A DNA stretch of 64,000 nucleotides, taken from assembly GCA_963210315.1 (NCBI GenBank), contig OY723264.1, positions 1,116,001 to 1,180,000 of the forward strand, in the 5' to 3' direction. Below, in pieces: positions 42,601 to 54,600 of the stretch (position 1 is the first letter of the stretch; each line of letters starts with the position of its first letter). A model generated the notes under the pieces. It was not told where the DNA came from. It was given only the letters and a program-made list of their open reading frames with translations, and made no database searches. The stretch comes from Rhynchopus euleeides. Its lineage: Eukaryota > Euglenozoa > Diplonemea > Diplonemida > Diplonemidae. The position numbers and the translations under genes are program-made.

Positions 42601-45600
42601 TCCCCACCACCACCGCCCCAGACAAAGCTCACCGTAGACCTGTGACATCCACCAACAGGGCCAATATCTTCGGCTGGTGTCGATATAATGACGACGTCGG
42701 ATGCTTTCATCTGCTCACGGAATGCCTCAAGAGGATGGGCCACAGCCAGGCGCTCCCCGGCCTTCCTTCAACGAAGTGATCCGGGCCAGGGCACGCAGCA
42801 GTGACCAGCGCGCCCCTGGTGGACCAAATAGCCCCGCAGAGCCCCTGCAACAGCGTTTTTAGGAAAAGTTGAATAGACGTACTACGTACGTCTATTCGCT
42901 CGCAAAGTATTTTATACTATTTTGGCGAGGTCGATTTAGGCCCGCCCGTTCGCCGAATAGTAGTACTTAGTACGTTTATTTGACCCCCCCCCTGTAAAGA
43001 TTTATCTTTAATGTTTTTACTGTCACCCCGCTTCCGATCCCCGCGCGCGCGCGCGCGCGCAGCTCCCTGCTGCTTGCCTACGTTACATAGGGGGGTCTAT
43101 TGGTACTCTGCTGGGGTAGTATGAAAAAAGTGGTTTGCTATTTTAGAATCGTTGGAACGGACATGTGGAGTGGGCAGGGTGGCATGTTTCGTGACATCTG
43201 AGTTCACGGTGACCATTCTCCATCCAACTAAAAGTCCTAGTAATTGTTAAAATGGCAAACAGAGGGGGCCCTCGCTACGAGTCACTGTGAGTCACGAGTC
43301 GTCAGTTGTCAGCCAAACATGGCTGACTTCTCACTTTTTCTCACTCAGTCACACTTGGTAGCGAGGGCCCCCAGAAAAACCGGTTTTTTTGGTCATTTTT
43401 GGCCTTTTGGCTGGTTGGCGAGGATCTTTAATGGGCGGAGATCGAGACCCCGGACGCGCGAAGCGCGGGGCGGGGGGCGGGGGGGTGGGGGGCGGAGCCC
43501 CCCACCCCGCGCGAAGCGCGGGGTGGGGGCGGCGGGGGGGGGGCCGCGCGAAGCGCGGCCCCCCCCCGGAGGCAGAGACCCCGATAAGAATCCGACCCCC
43601 TGACCCCACCCGACCCCCGACCCCCGACCCCCTCTTATAAAAGACCCCCCCCCCCCCCCAAATATCTGGGAAAAACCCTGGGTTTTTCCCGAGGAAACGC
43701 GGGTTTCTCCCTCTGTTGCATTGTTTGGACTCCGTGCGGATCGTAGTGGGGTCACTTTGTTGGTGTAGGTGCCACACAACACCCCTGAAATGCAGAGGTG
43801 GTCCTCGTCGAGAATGGGGGTCAGAAACCCGGGGGTCGGAATCGAGGGGTCGGATATGGGGGTCAGAGGGGGTCGGCCCCCCTCCCGACCCCCCATTGTT
43901 CTCGGGGGTCGGGATACGGGGGGTCGGAGGGGTCGGAAGGGGGTCTGAAACTTGGGGGTCGGCACTATTTCTCAGGGGTCGGAAAATGGGGGGTTGCAAA
44001 CTTGGGGGTCGGAGTATGAGGGGTCGGCCCCCCTCCCGACCCCCTCCGACCCCCCCACAGGGTTTGCAAAACCCCGTCCTATTGAATATTTGGGACTACT
44101 GTGGATCGTAGTGGGGTCATTTCGTGGATCGAAGTACCAAGCTTCACTCATGAAATGTGGGTCTGGTCCAGGGATAGTCGTGGGAGGAGATGCCTGGGAG
44201 GCACACACCATGCCACCCTACTCACCCACCCAGCGGCACCCTCCCCGACCCCCTCCTCGGGTTTTTCAAAAACCCGTTCTTTTGAATGTTTGGAGTTTGT
44301 GCGGATCGCAGTGGGGTCATTTTGGCCATGGGGTGCCTATGAACACCCCTTATTGGTGGTCCCCATTCAGGCAAATTCCTCAAGGCGACCCCCTCGGACC
44401 CCCTCCCGACCCCCGACCCCTGACCCCCCCGACCCCCGACCCCCTCTTATCGGGGTCTATGCCCGGAGGGGGGGGGGGGGGAAATCTTTAATGACCTTGG
44501 AGGATTCTTCATATTCCTGGATTTCCCGAATTTCCTGGATTTCCCCCGGCCCCTTAGGCGGTTTCAGGGCGGACAGGGCGGACATGCCCGGACCCGGAAA
44601 TCCGGGTGTCCGGATGTCCGGGTCCAATTTTGACCCCCCCCCCCCCCCCCCCCTAGGGGGGGTCAAATGGGGGTGACAAACACGATTTTTCAAAAAACCG
44701 GCGCAGAGGCCCCAAAGCCCCCGTAAACCCTCCAAACCCCCCCAGATCGGTCCGGAAACCCATCGAACCCCACTTTTCCACCATTCCGGGCACCTCAGGT
44801 GCCCGAATTGGGGTACCTAAATTTTGTGCCACCGTTTGGTACCGTACAGTGCCACTGTGTGGGAGGTTGGAAAAGAAAATGCCCCAACACACCACATCTG
44901 AGGGTTGCAATGCATGTTGCTTGCCAACCACGTCATCCGGTGGGTGTCAGGCGCTATGTAGGTGGCATCAGCCAGGTCTTCGATGTGTTCTGGCTTGTAT
45001 ATGTACCTCCCTGCCTGCGGCACAGGCACTGCCTTTGTCCCCCACACCAGCCACAGAGAGCGTATTGTACTCGGTCCACGGTTGCTGATTCATTGTGATG
45101 CGTTGTATCCTCGAGTGAACGTCACACACTAGTGGCACCACCACCCGCCATCCGAGAGCTGTATTGACTTTGCGCGCTTCCGTTGCATTCACCTCGCCAC
45201 GCATATTGCACTGTTCAGTACCAGTGCTCTTGGGCCAGGCAAAGTAGACCGCAGCAAGTACCAATTCTGGCACAATGGGTACCACGACAGCGCACTTCGT
45301 GTGTTCCCGGAATGTACAGCTCGTGTTGCAACAGTCGTTGTCAACACATCCCGGTTGTGGAGCACTGCTGCACATGCGGTACCGGTCCGGACGAAAATCC
45401 GAAAAATTCGCGCCAAAAAATGACCCCCGAAGCTGCGGTCTGGGTCCAAAGGATTTGTGCCAAGGGCCGTTATGGACACCCCGTAAACCCTTCTGGGACC
45501 AAAAAGTGCACGAAAGGGGTAAAAACGGCCTAATTCGTTGATTTGTTGCATTTCCCAGCCAAAAATCGATTTTTTGGCTTGGCGAGTAGTTGGCGAAAAT

Positions 45601-48600
45601 CGCGAAAAATCCCAAAAATATCGATTTTTCACAGAGGGGGCCCTCGCTACCAGTCACTGCTCGTCACAGCTCGTCAGTCAGTGAGGGGAAGTGGGCTGGA
45701 GCTCACTTTTTCTCACTCAGTCACACTTGGTAGCGAAGGCCCCCAGAGGCCCAAAAACGTGTTCCTGGGTGGAAAGTGGGCCCAAAAACCGGGTTCTGGC
45801 CATTTCTGGGTGGTTTTTCGGGGTTTCCAGACAATGTTCGCCATTTTTCTGCCCGAAACCCCAGCCTGCTTGCATACACGATAAGTCGAATAAATTAGAC
45901 ACACATAACCAGAAGAGCAACATCATCATGTTCGTGAGAATGTCACCCCCCAAGCGGAGGCCGAGGGGGGGGGGGGGTGACATTCTCTCGGGGTACCCTA
46001 GGTAAGTCTAATAAACTAGACATAACCAGAAGACCAACATCATCATGTTCGTGCTAGCACTTTGTGCGCCAAAAAACAGGTTACGCTCTTCATTTGGCTG
46101 CGTTCAACGAAAAAAAAGACACTTCTTTCTGGAGTTTAGCTAGCACGATTCAGTTGGTCAAATCATTTGTCTGGTTTCTTCTGCCCCCCACCCCCGTGCA
46201 AGGTCATGTGCCCCATCCCATCGCTTGTTGTCTTGATTGCAGGGCTCCGCACTTTTTTGCTGTGCATGTTTGCGCTTCTCGCCTCCACACACCACCCTGG
46301 GGGGAGGGACAGAGGGCGGAGGGGGCTACACACTTACACAACCGATTCGGTCAAACAATGCCACGTCATCCCCATTGGGGTCCTGGACCGCGGCCTCTCT
46401 CCCAGCGAATTGGTGTCGTCATCAGGCAGGCTAAGTAGTTGTCTACACAGGACATTGGTTTTAAGGGGGGTCTGAGTTCTGCGGAACTGGCTTCAAGGGA
46501 CGCCCCCTCGTAATGACTGGGTGGATGGAGCCAAGTAATACCAGGTGGTCGGACACCGGAACTCTCGGCATTTATTAGTCGCGGGAACTGTGTCCGTGTG
46601 GTAGGTGACCCCTTCCGATTCCACTGATTCCACTGTTAGCGGGGTGGCTGCTGTCTGGCATGGGGGGCGCCCTCCCTGCCTTGCAAGGAAAAATGTAGAA
46701 CGGCATGCTGCCCGTTTCTTCATTTTTTCACCTTGCCTGGCAGGGGGGGGCCCACCCTCACGGGGGGAAAAAGAGGAACGGCATGCTGCCCGTTCACTCT
46801 TTTTTCCTCCCGTCGTGGGTGGGCCCACTTCCGGCCATAAAATTGGCCGGAAATTTTTTTCAGCAAAAAATCCATTTTTTGCTGAAAATAGAAAAAATAT
46901 TTTAAAATATTTTTTTGGGGGCCTTCGCTACCAAGTGTGACTGAGTGAGAAAAAGTGAGCCACGGCGCACTTCCCCTCACTGGCTGACGAGCAGTGACGA
47001 GTAGTGACTGGTAGCGAGGGCCCCCTTTGGCAAAAATATTTTTGAAAATATTTTTTGAAAGTTGCAAACATAAAAAAATATTCTGGAATATTCTGGGGGC
47101 CCTCGCTACCAAGTGTGACTGAGTGAGAAAAAGTGAGAAGTCAGCCATGTTTGGCTGAAAACTGACGACTCGTGACTCACAGTGACTCGTAGCGAGGGCC
47201 CCCTCTGGCCCAAAACATATGTTTGGGGCACTATGCCTAGGGGGGGTCAAATGGGGGTGACAAACACGATTTTTCAAAAAACCGGCGCAGAGGCCCCAAA
47301 GCCCCCGTAAACCCTCCAAACCCCCCCAGATCGGTCCGGAAACCCATCGAACCCCACTTTTCCACCATTCCGGGCACCTCAGGTGCCCGAATTGGGGTAC
47401 CTAAATTTTGTGCCACCGTTTGGTACCGGACAGTGCCACTGTGTGGGAGGTTGGAAAAGAAAATGCCCCAACACACCACATCTGAGGGTTGCAATGCATG
47501 TTGCTTGCCAACCACGTCATCCGGTGGGTGTCAGGCGCTATGTAGGTGGCATGAGCCAGGTCTTCGATGTGTTCTGGCTTGTATATGTACCTCCCTGCCT
47601 GCGGCACAGGCACTGCCTTTGTCCCCCACACCAGCCACAGAGAGCGTATTGTACTCGGTCCACGGTTGCTGATTCATTGTGATGCGTTGTATCCTCGAGT
47701 GAACGTCACACACTAGTGGCACCACCACCCGCCATCCGAGAGCTGTATTGACTTTGCGCCCTTCCGTTGCATTCACCTCGCCACGCATATTGCACCGTTC
47801 AGTACCAGTGCTCTTGGGCCAGGCAAAGTAGACCGCAGCAACTACCAATTCTGGCACAATGGGTACCACGACAGCGCACTTCGTGTGTTCCCGGAATGTA
47901 CAGCTCGTGTTGCAACAGTCGTTGTCAACACATCCCGGTTGTGGAGCACTGCTGCACAGGAATCACACGACCATCTGGACTTGTTCCGTACCTACAGGCA
48001 GCCTCCCGGTGCATGGTGGCAGGGAGGTACATATACAAGCCAGAACTCATCGAAGACCTGGCTAATGCCACCTACATAGCGCCTGACACCCACCGGATGA
48101 CGTGGTTGGCAAGCAACATGCATTGCAACCCTCAGATGTGGTGTGTTGGGGCATTTTCTTTTCCAACCTCCCACACAGTGGCACTGTCCGGTACCAAACG
48201 GTGGCACAAAATTTAGGTACCCCAATTCGGGCACCTGAGGTGCCCGGAATGGTGGAAAAGTGGGGTTCGATGGGTTTCCGGACCGATCTGGGGGGGTTTG
48301 GAGGGTTTACGGGGGCTTTGGGGCCTCTGCGCCGGTTTTTTGAAAAATCGTGTTTGTCCACGTAAAAGGGTGGCATTTGACCCCCCCTACCCCCCACCCC
48401 AATTCGGGCACCTGAGGTGCCCGGAATGGTGGAAAAGTGGGGTTCGATGGGTTTCCGGACCGATCTGGGGGGGTTTGGAGGGTTTACGGGGGCTTTGGGG
48501 CCTCTGCGCCGGTTTTTTGAAAAATCGTGTTTGTCCACGTAAAAGGGTGGCATTTGACCCCCCCTACCCCCCCCCCCCCCCCGGACATTTCCCGAATTTC

Positions 48601-51600
48601 CCGCCCGGACATGTCCGGGCGGACATCCGGACATCCAGAAATGTCCGCCCCGGACAGGGCGGACATGTCCGGGCGGACATTTTCTGGTGTCCGGATGTCC
48701 GGGCGGACATGTCCGGACCCGGAAATTCGGGAAATCCAATTTTGACCCCCCCCCGGACATGTCCGGCCAGGACCTCAATAGTTTGATTTTTGGTCCAGAA
48801 AATGGGGGCCTTCGCTACCAAGTGTGACTGAGTGAGAAAAAGTGAGCCACGGCGCACTTCCCCTCACTGGCTGACGAGCAGTGACGAGTAGTGACTGGTA
48901 GCGAGGGCCCCCAATAGTTTGAAAATTTTTGAAATCTGGGGGGGCCTTCGCTACCAAGTGTGACTGAGTGAGAAAAAGTGAGCTCCAGCCCACTTCCCCT
49001 CACTGACTGACGAGCTGTGACGAGCAGTGACTGGTAGCGAGGGCCCCCTGGGTGCCCAATTTTTTTGCTCCTAAGACCGACGATTTGTAGGGGGACCCTT
49101 TCGAATTTTTTTTTGGGGAAGGGTAAATTGAACGTTTTTGGCCAAATGAAGCCACTGCGACCATTCCCGGGCCTCGGAAATCAGATTTTTGCCCCTCAAA
49201 TGCGGTGCCGGTCCGGACAAAAAACCGAAAAAATCGTGAAAAATGGCCCATTTTCCCCAGCCAAAAATGGGCCAAAAATGCCCCCCGGACACCCCCAGAG
49301 ACATGTCCTAATCCGGGGTGCCAGTAGGGGGGACCTTTCGAATTTTTTTTCGAGGAGAGGCAGGGTTTAATCTAGGATTCCGGATTTTGGGACTCGGGGG
49401 GGGTCTCACACTTTCTGGGGCCCAAAAATTTTTTTCACGCGGGAGATGCTACCTTCGCGCCGCATCAACAAAGAATATTCACACTTCGCCTTGCCCTCCC
49501 GCCCAATCCACCCCCCCCCCCCCCCCCGGCACGCCCACCCTCTTAAGTGCCAAAGTTCACCCGCCTCCCGGACGCGGGAGCACTTTCGATAAAGTCGTCA
49601 ATGACATCTTGCATGAACTTGACAGACAGCTCTCCTGGGCCTTCGATCTTCAGTCGCAAGAGCATGTCGACATGCGCATCACTGAGGCGGTTCCGCTCCT
49701 TTGTCACCGTGCGGCGGAGGGCCGAGAAGCTGCGCTCCACAGCGCATGTCCCCGCTGCAAATGCACCAGCCAGATGCATGACATCCACAGCAGCAGGGAG
49801 CGACTGACCCTCACGTGCGCACGCATACGCCAGAGCATCCGAGAAGCCGTACTTTTCCGGGTTGAGCGAGTTCTCCTTTGCCACCTGGATGAGGCGAAGA
49901 AGCTGGGGCAATTGGTGCTGCACGCGATTCACCTTGGCTGCGTCCCACATGGGCGGCGCGTGTTTGTCGGGTTTACCTGTTGCCGATGCTGTGCAGGGGT
50001 TGGCGTAGTGGTCGACGAGGTGCGTGATCAACCGCATGTCTTCGTCGGCGTTCTGCCCGAATGGCCTCTGCGGGTCAAACACGGCCATCGCGGACAAGAG
50101 GTTGTTGTTGGAAAAGCGCGTGTTGATTTGTTCCAGCAGCTTGGCGGCGTATTCCGACCCCGCTGTCTCGTGAAAGCGGAGCCACCCTGCCTCTGCACAG
50201 GTTCTCCCGGAGTGGGGTGTGACGTAGGCGTTGTAATACGCCGTCCAGGTACCGTATGCAAATTTGTCACTCCCGGGCTGCAGGTCTTTCAGGGCGGTCA
50301 AATCGTCCTTCACCACCCGTACCACATTGTCAACCGACGCGAACGCAGCCCCCCCCTTCTGCAGCATCAGGTTCATCGGGGACAGGATTGTGAATGCGGC
50401 CTCCAGGAGAAAAGTCGAGGCGATAAACACGGGTGATCTCAGGGTTGTCTGCAAACCGAGCGTTACAGCACCACCATTCTCGGCGTGGATGTCTGCGATA
50501 GTGGCATGCACACCTGGCCACGTCTCGATGAGCGTCCGGGTGACCCCTTCGTTGGTGAGCCAGCGCGTGTCCCCTGACTTCATGATTCTCCGACGCGGCA
50601 TCTGCCTGTAGAGCTCGGATTCACCCATATCATTGAGTGTGCGGAGGTACTGTGCCCAGCGATCGGCACTCCCCGAGAGAAACACGTGTATGTCCCGGAG
50701 ACTGTTGATGCTGCTCCGGACGTCGTGCACATGCTCGCCTCCCCACAGTGCTGTCAGGTTCAGGCGATGGGCAGCGCACCAGATGTAGCCACAGTGAGGG
50801 CTGTGCCTCTGTCGGAAGAGGGCCTGTACCCCGCCATGAACCCCTTGCATTGCACTTGCCCCATCAAAGGACACAGCGACAAAGCGCTTCCCGTCGATGC
50901 GTTCTGCACTCACCTCCATGCCTTCCGCACCAACCTCTGCGCGCGGCGTTGTGTATGTGAGGCGCTCCCAGATTGCCTCTTCCAGTGTGGCAGAATCTTT
51001 CCCAGCCACCGGCGCCATCCCCCAGAAGTGCTCCGAGATGTGACCCTCTGGTGTTGTGCATCGGATGAAGAGAGAGAGCTCGTCCTGGCGCCGGGTGTTC
51101 TGCGTCTCATCTGCCAGTAGGGCAAGATACGGCGATCCCCGGATGCGCTGTTCGATGAGGAGCTGGAAACACCTGTTCAGGGACTCCACAAGCTGCATTC
51201 CTGTAGCATGGCTCGCATAGGTCGCGTGAAACCACAACCCTGCGATGAGGCGTGTCAGCTGCAGCCGGTTGCCACCTACCACAATGCGGGTGGATTGCAG
51301 GATGCTCGTGCCGCTGACTCTGGACCTCTCCGCTTCGACAGCTGCCTTGTGGCTACTGGATTCTGCATGCTTCTCACACCGTTCCGGCAGCTTGCGGATG
51401 TTCGCCATCGGACTATCCACCCAGGACAGCGCACTGTTGCCAGTACGGTTGAGCACTGTTTTGTGATACCGGCACAGGGAGCAGTAATAGCCGCGCTTCC
51501 CAGAGATCAGCCACTGATGTTTCGCCCGTTGTGACAGAAAACGGCGCTCCTCGTTGTATACTGGCGGCTCCTCCCCATCGTCTTCCTCTTCTTCCTCCTC

Positions 51601-54600
51601 CCCCGCGTCGTCAACCGCGGCCTCTGGCTCCCTCACGGGGGAGGAAGGCCCTTCGGCAGCGTCGCGGGCGGCGGTAAACTCTACGTCTAGAGTTTCCCGC
51701 GTCGCCCGCTCAACGCCCAGTCCACTCGGTTGAGTGGGGTGCTGGACCTCCCAATCCAGCTCGGGGCCGGGGTCGTCACCCCTTGCGGCCAGTTGGGGTG
51801 CGGGGAGGCGGGGCAGCTGCGCGTCCTGCTTCCGCTTCCGCTCCGTGAAGGGAGGGACAAACACCCTCTCTTGCAACCCCTCCGCAGGCGCAGATTCCCA
51901 GAGGTCGTCATCCGAGGACCCCAGGAGGCGAGGCCGCCTCCGAGCACCTCGCCTCCGCGAGCTGCTGCTCCCTGCTGCTGCCTCCTCGGCAGGCGGCGCA
52001 GCTTCTGCTGGGGCCGTGGCTGTAGGGGCGTGGTCGTGCGCTCGCACCCGTTGCATGAACTCAGGCTTTGTTGCGTAGCCTGGCCCAGTCTGCTTCCAGC
52101 GTAAGCCCCGCAGCTCGCCTTGCACTTTTAAATCGGCTGCCGACCAGTTGCTATAATCGGTGCGAAGCCTTGGTGATGGAGTTGCTGCTTGTGTAGCTGC
52201 TGATGGGCCCGTTTCAGGCTGGTTCGATCTCCGGGAGAAACCCAGGGTGAACAGGGAGCGCTGACTCCCAGACATTTTTCTGTGTTTCTCCTGTTACTGG
52301 AGAGGGTGGAGAAGTATATGTGCTGGCTCTGTGTATCGTGTGAGTCGTGACCCCCCAGGATAACCCCGTCCTCCTGTGGACCCCAGAAGACCCCCTCCCC
52401 TGACTGAAAAGTGACCCCCCGGGAGACCCCCCCCGGGGGGGGTCTCCCAGGGGGGTCTCAAACCGCGGGGGGGGTCTTTGACCCCCCCCCGACCCCCCTT
52501 AGATTAGGCCCTGAGGAGAGGTCAATTGAACGTTTTTGGACATCTGAGGCCACTGCGACCATTCCCAGGCCTCGGAAATGAGATTTTTGGCCCTCAAATG
52601 GGGTATCCCGATTCGGAATCCCCACGAAAATTCCGAAAAAATCATGAAAATCGAAAGGTCCCACGCACCAAATTCTGCCCAAAAATCGTCAAAAATGGAC
52701 ATGTCATACGCAGCAAGGGGGCAAACCACTCCCCAATGCTCAATGATTCCACGGCAAGCCAGATTTTCTGACCCAGGTGTGGCTCTATTTTGGGGGTATT
52801 TTGGGGGCCCTCGCTACCAGTCACTACTCGTCACTGCTCGTCAGCCAGTGAGGGGAAGTGCGCCGTGGCTCACTTTTTCTCACTCAGTCACACTTGGTAG
52901 CGAAGGCCCCCTTTGGCCAATTTTCGAAATCCTATTTTGGTTTTTTTGCACTTTTTTTGGGTGCTTTTTTGCACGATTTCTGTGCCTCAGACACAGATTT
53001 TGGTGTGATTTTTGCGCTATTTTGATTCACTCGGCCTGACCGATGCATACGATTCGAAAAAATGGCGAAAAAATCGCTATCAACAACGGTGAACGAATGG
53101 AGGTAGATGGGGAAGTGGAAGGACACAGCACGCCCTCCCACTGCTCGCCATCTGTACACTACCTCTCTGTTCAAGGCGGTCAGTGTCACTTGATGGCGCT
53201 GCACACAAATCACTGCTACATCCCAGGGCGCCTTCCCTTGTGAGAATAGCGGAACTTCTGCGGTTGCAGTTTGGTGGTTGAGGCCGGCGGTGATATCACT
53301 TTGGTGACTGTGCTTCCTTCCCCCTGAGCTCGATCAGATCCAGGTCGACCTGGTGCTGCGTGGCTCCTGGTGTGTTATCTCTTTGCTTCCTCGCACACAT
53401 ACACGTGGTTCCGCGAATCGCCACGGATGCCCACCAAGTCGAACCCGAAACATGATCACGGGCCCACGACGACCCTTTCGAGATGTCATGGCCGCAAGCC
53501 CGCAAACCCGATCGCATTCGCAAGGTGGTTCGTCTCTTAGAGATCAGTGCTCGGGCCCAGCCTCCCGCGAGGGTGCTGGAACCGACATGCCGCAGCCCCG
53601 TACGCGCAAGGGCTTGGCTCCAAGACCAGGCACATGCCACAGGGGGGTGTGGGGGGCGGAGCCCCCCAGCCGCCGGAGGCCACGGTAGCGAACGTCTGTT
53701 GGCCTGGCTCCATAGTCGCATACGCTCAAGTACAACACAACTGACAGATAGCACATGTCGCATGGGGGGACGATAAATTGTCGCGCAAAGACACGCCACA
53801 GGGGGGTCTGGGGGGCGGAGCCCCCCAGCCGCCGGAGGCCACGGTAGTGAACATCTGTTGGTTTGAGCTCGAGAGCAAGCCTCTCACACCACCGCCCTCC
53901 GACCCCCCTCTCCACCCCCCAGGTGCAACATTTTTTTGCACCCGGAAAATGTGTTCTTTTGACTGTTTGAGCACATCCAAGACCGGGAACATAAAAGAAT
54001 TCTGCCAATGCCAAGTAGGGTCACAATAAAACCCAAAGCAAAATGGTGCAAAAAAGTAGTGACCACCACCCCCATCCCCACCTCCGGGTGCAAAAAAATT
54101 TTTGGCCACGGAAAATGTGTTCTTTTGAATGTTTGAGCACCTCCAAGACCGGGAACATAAAAAATTTCTGCCAATACCAAGTAGGGTCACAATAAAATCC
54201 AAAGGAAAAAAGTGCAAAAAAAATAGTGCAAAAAAATATTTTTCCCCCAGGGGGCCTTCGCTACCAAGTGTGACTGAGTGAGAAAAAGTGAGCTCCAGCC
54301 CACTTCCCCTCACTGACTGACGAGCTGTGACGAGCAGTGACTGGTAGCGAGGGCCCCCCCAAATTCCTATTTTCATTCCGTGAAATAGATACACGCCTGG
54401 GGGGACCTTTTCGAATTTTTTTTTACTAGTTACGAGCGACGAAGCGTAGCGAAGTCGCGAAGTAACGAAGGAAATCGTACGACTGAAGCTTTGGATTAGC
54501 ACCTCATGCCACTTCACAGGGCCTCAACACAGCCTTGAGACAGCAAGTGTGCGCTCAACAAAAAGTAGTCCGGAACTGTTCTCCCACAGTTGCTGGACAG

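Noticed and set aside
43805-44060. GGGGGTCGG repeats considered as internal telomere sequence
   Set aside because: Spacing between the words varies and the word is partly inverted; it does not form a regular short tandem repeat.
8929-48365. Conserved ~80-99-codon frames recurring at 9093, 44799, 47383 and in inverted orientation
   Set aside because: They repeat because the long-TIR element repeats. The arms are near-identical at DNA level with no sign of codon selection.
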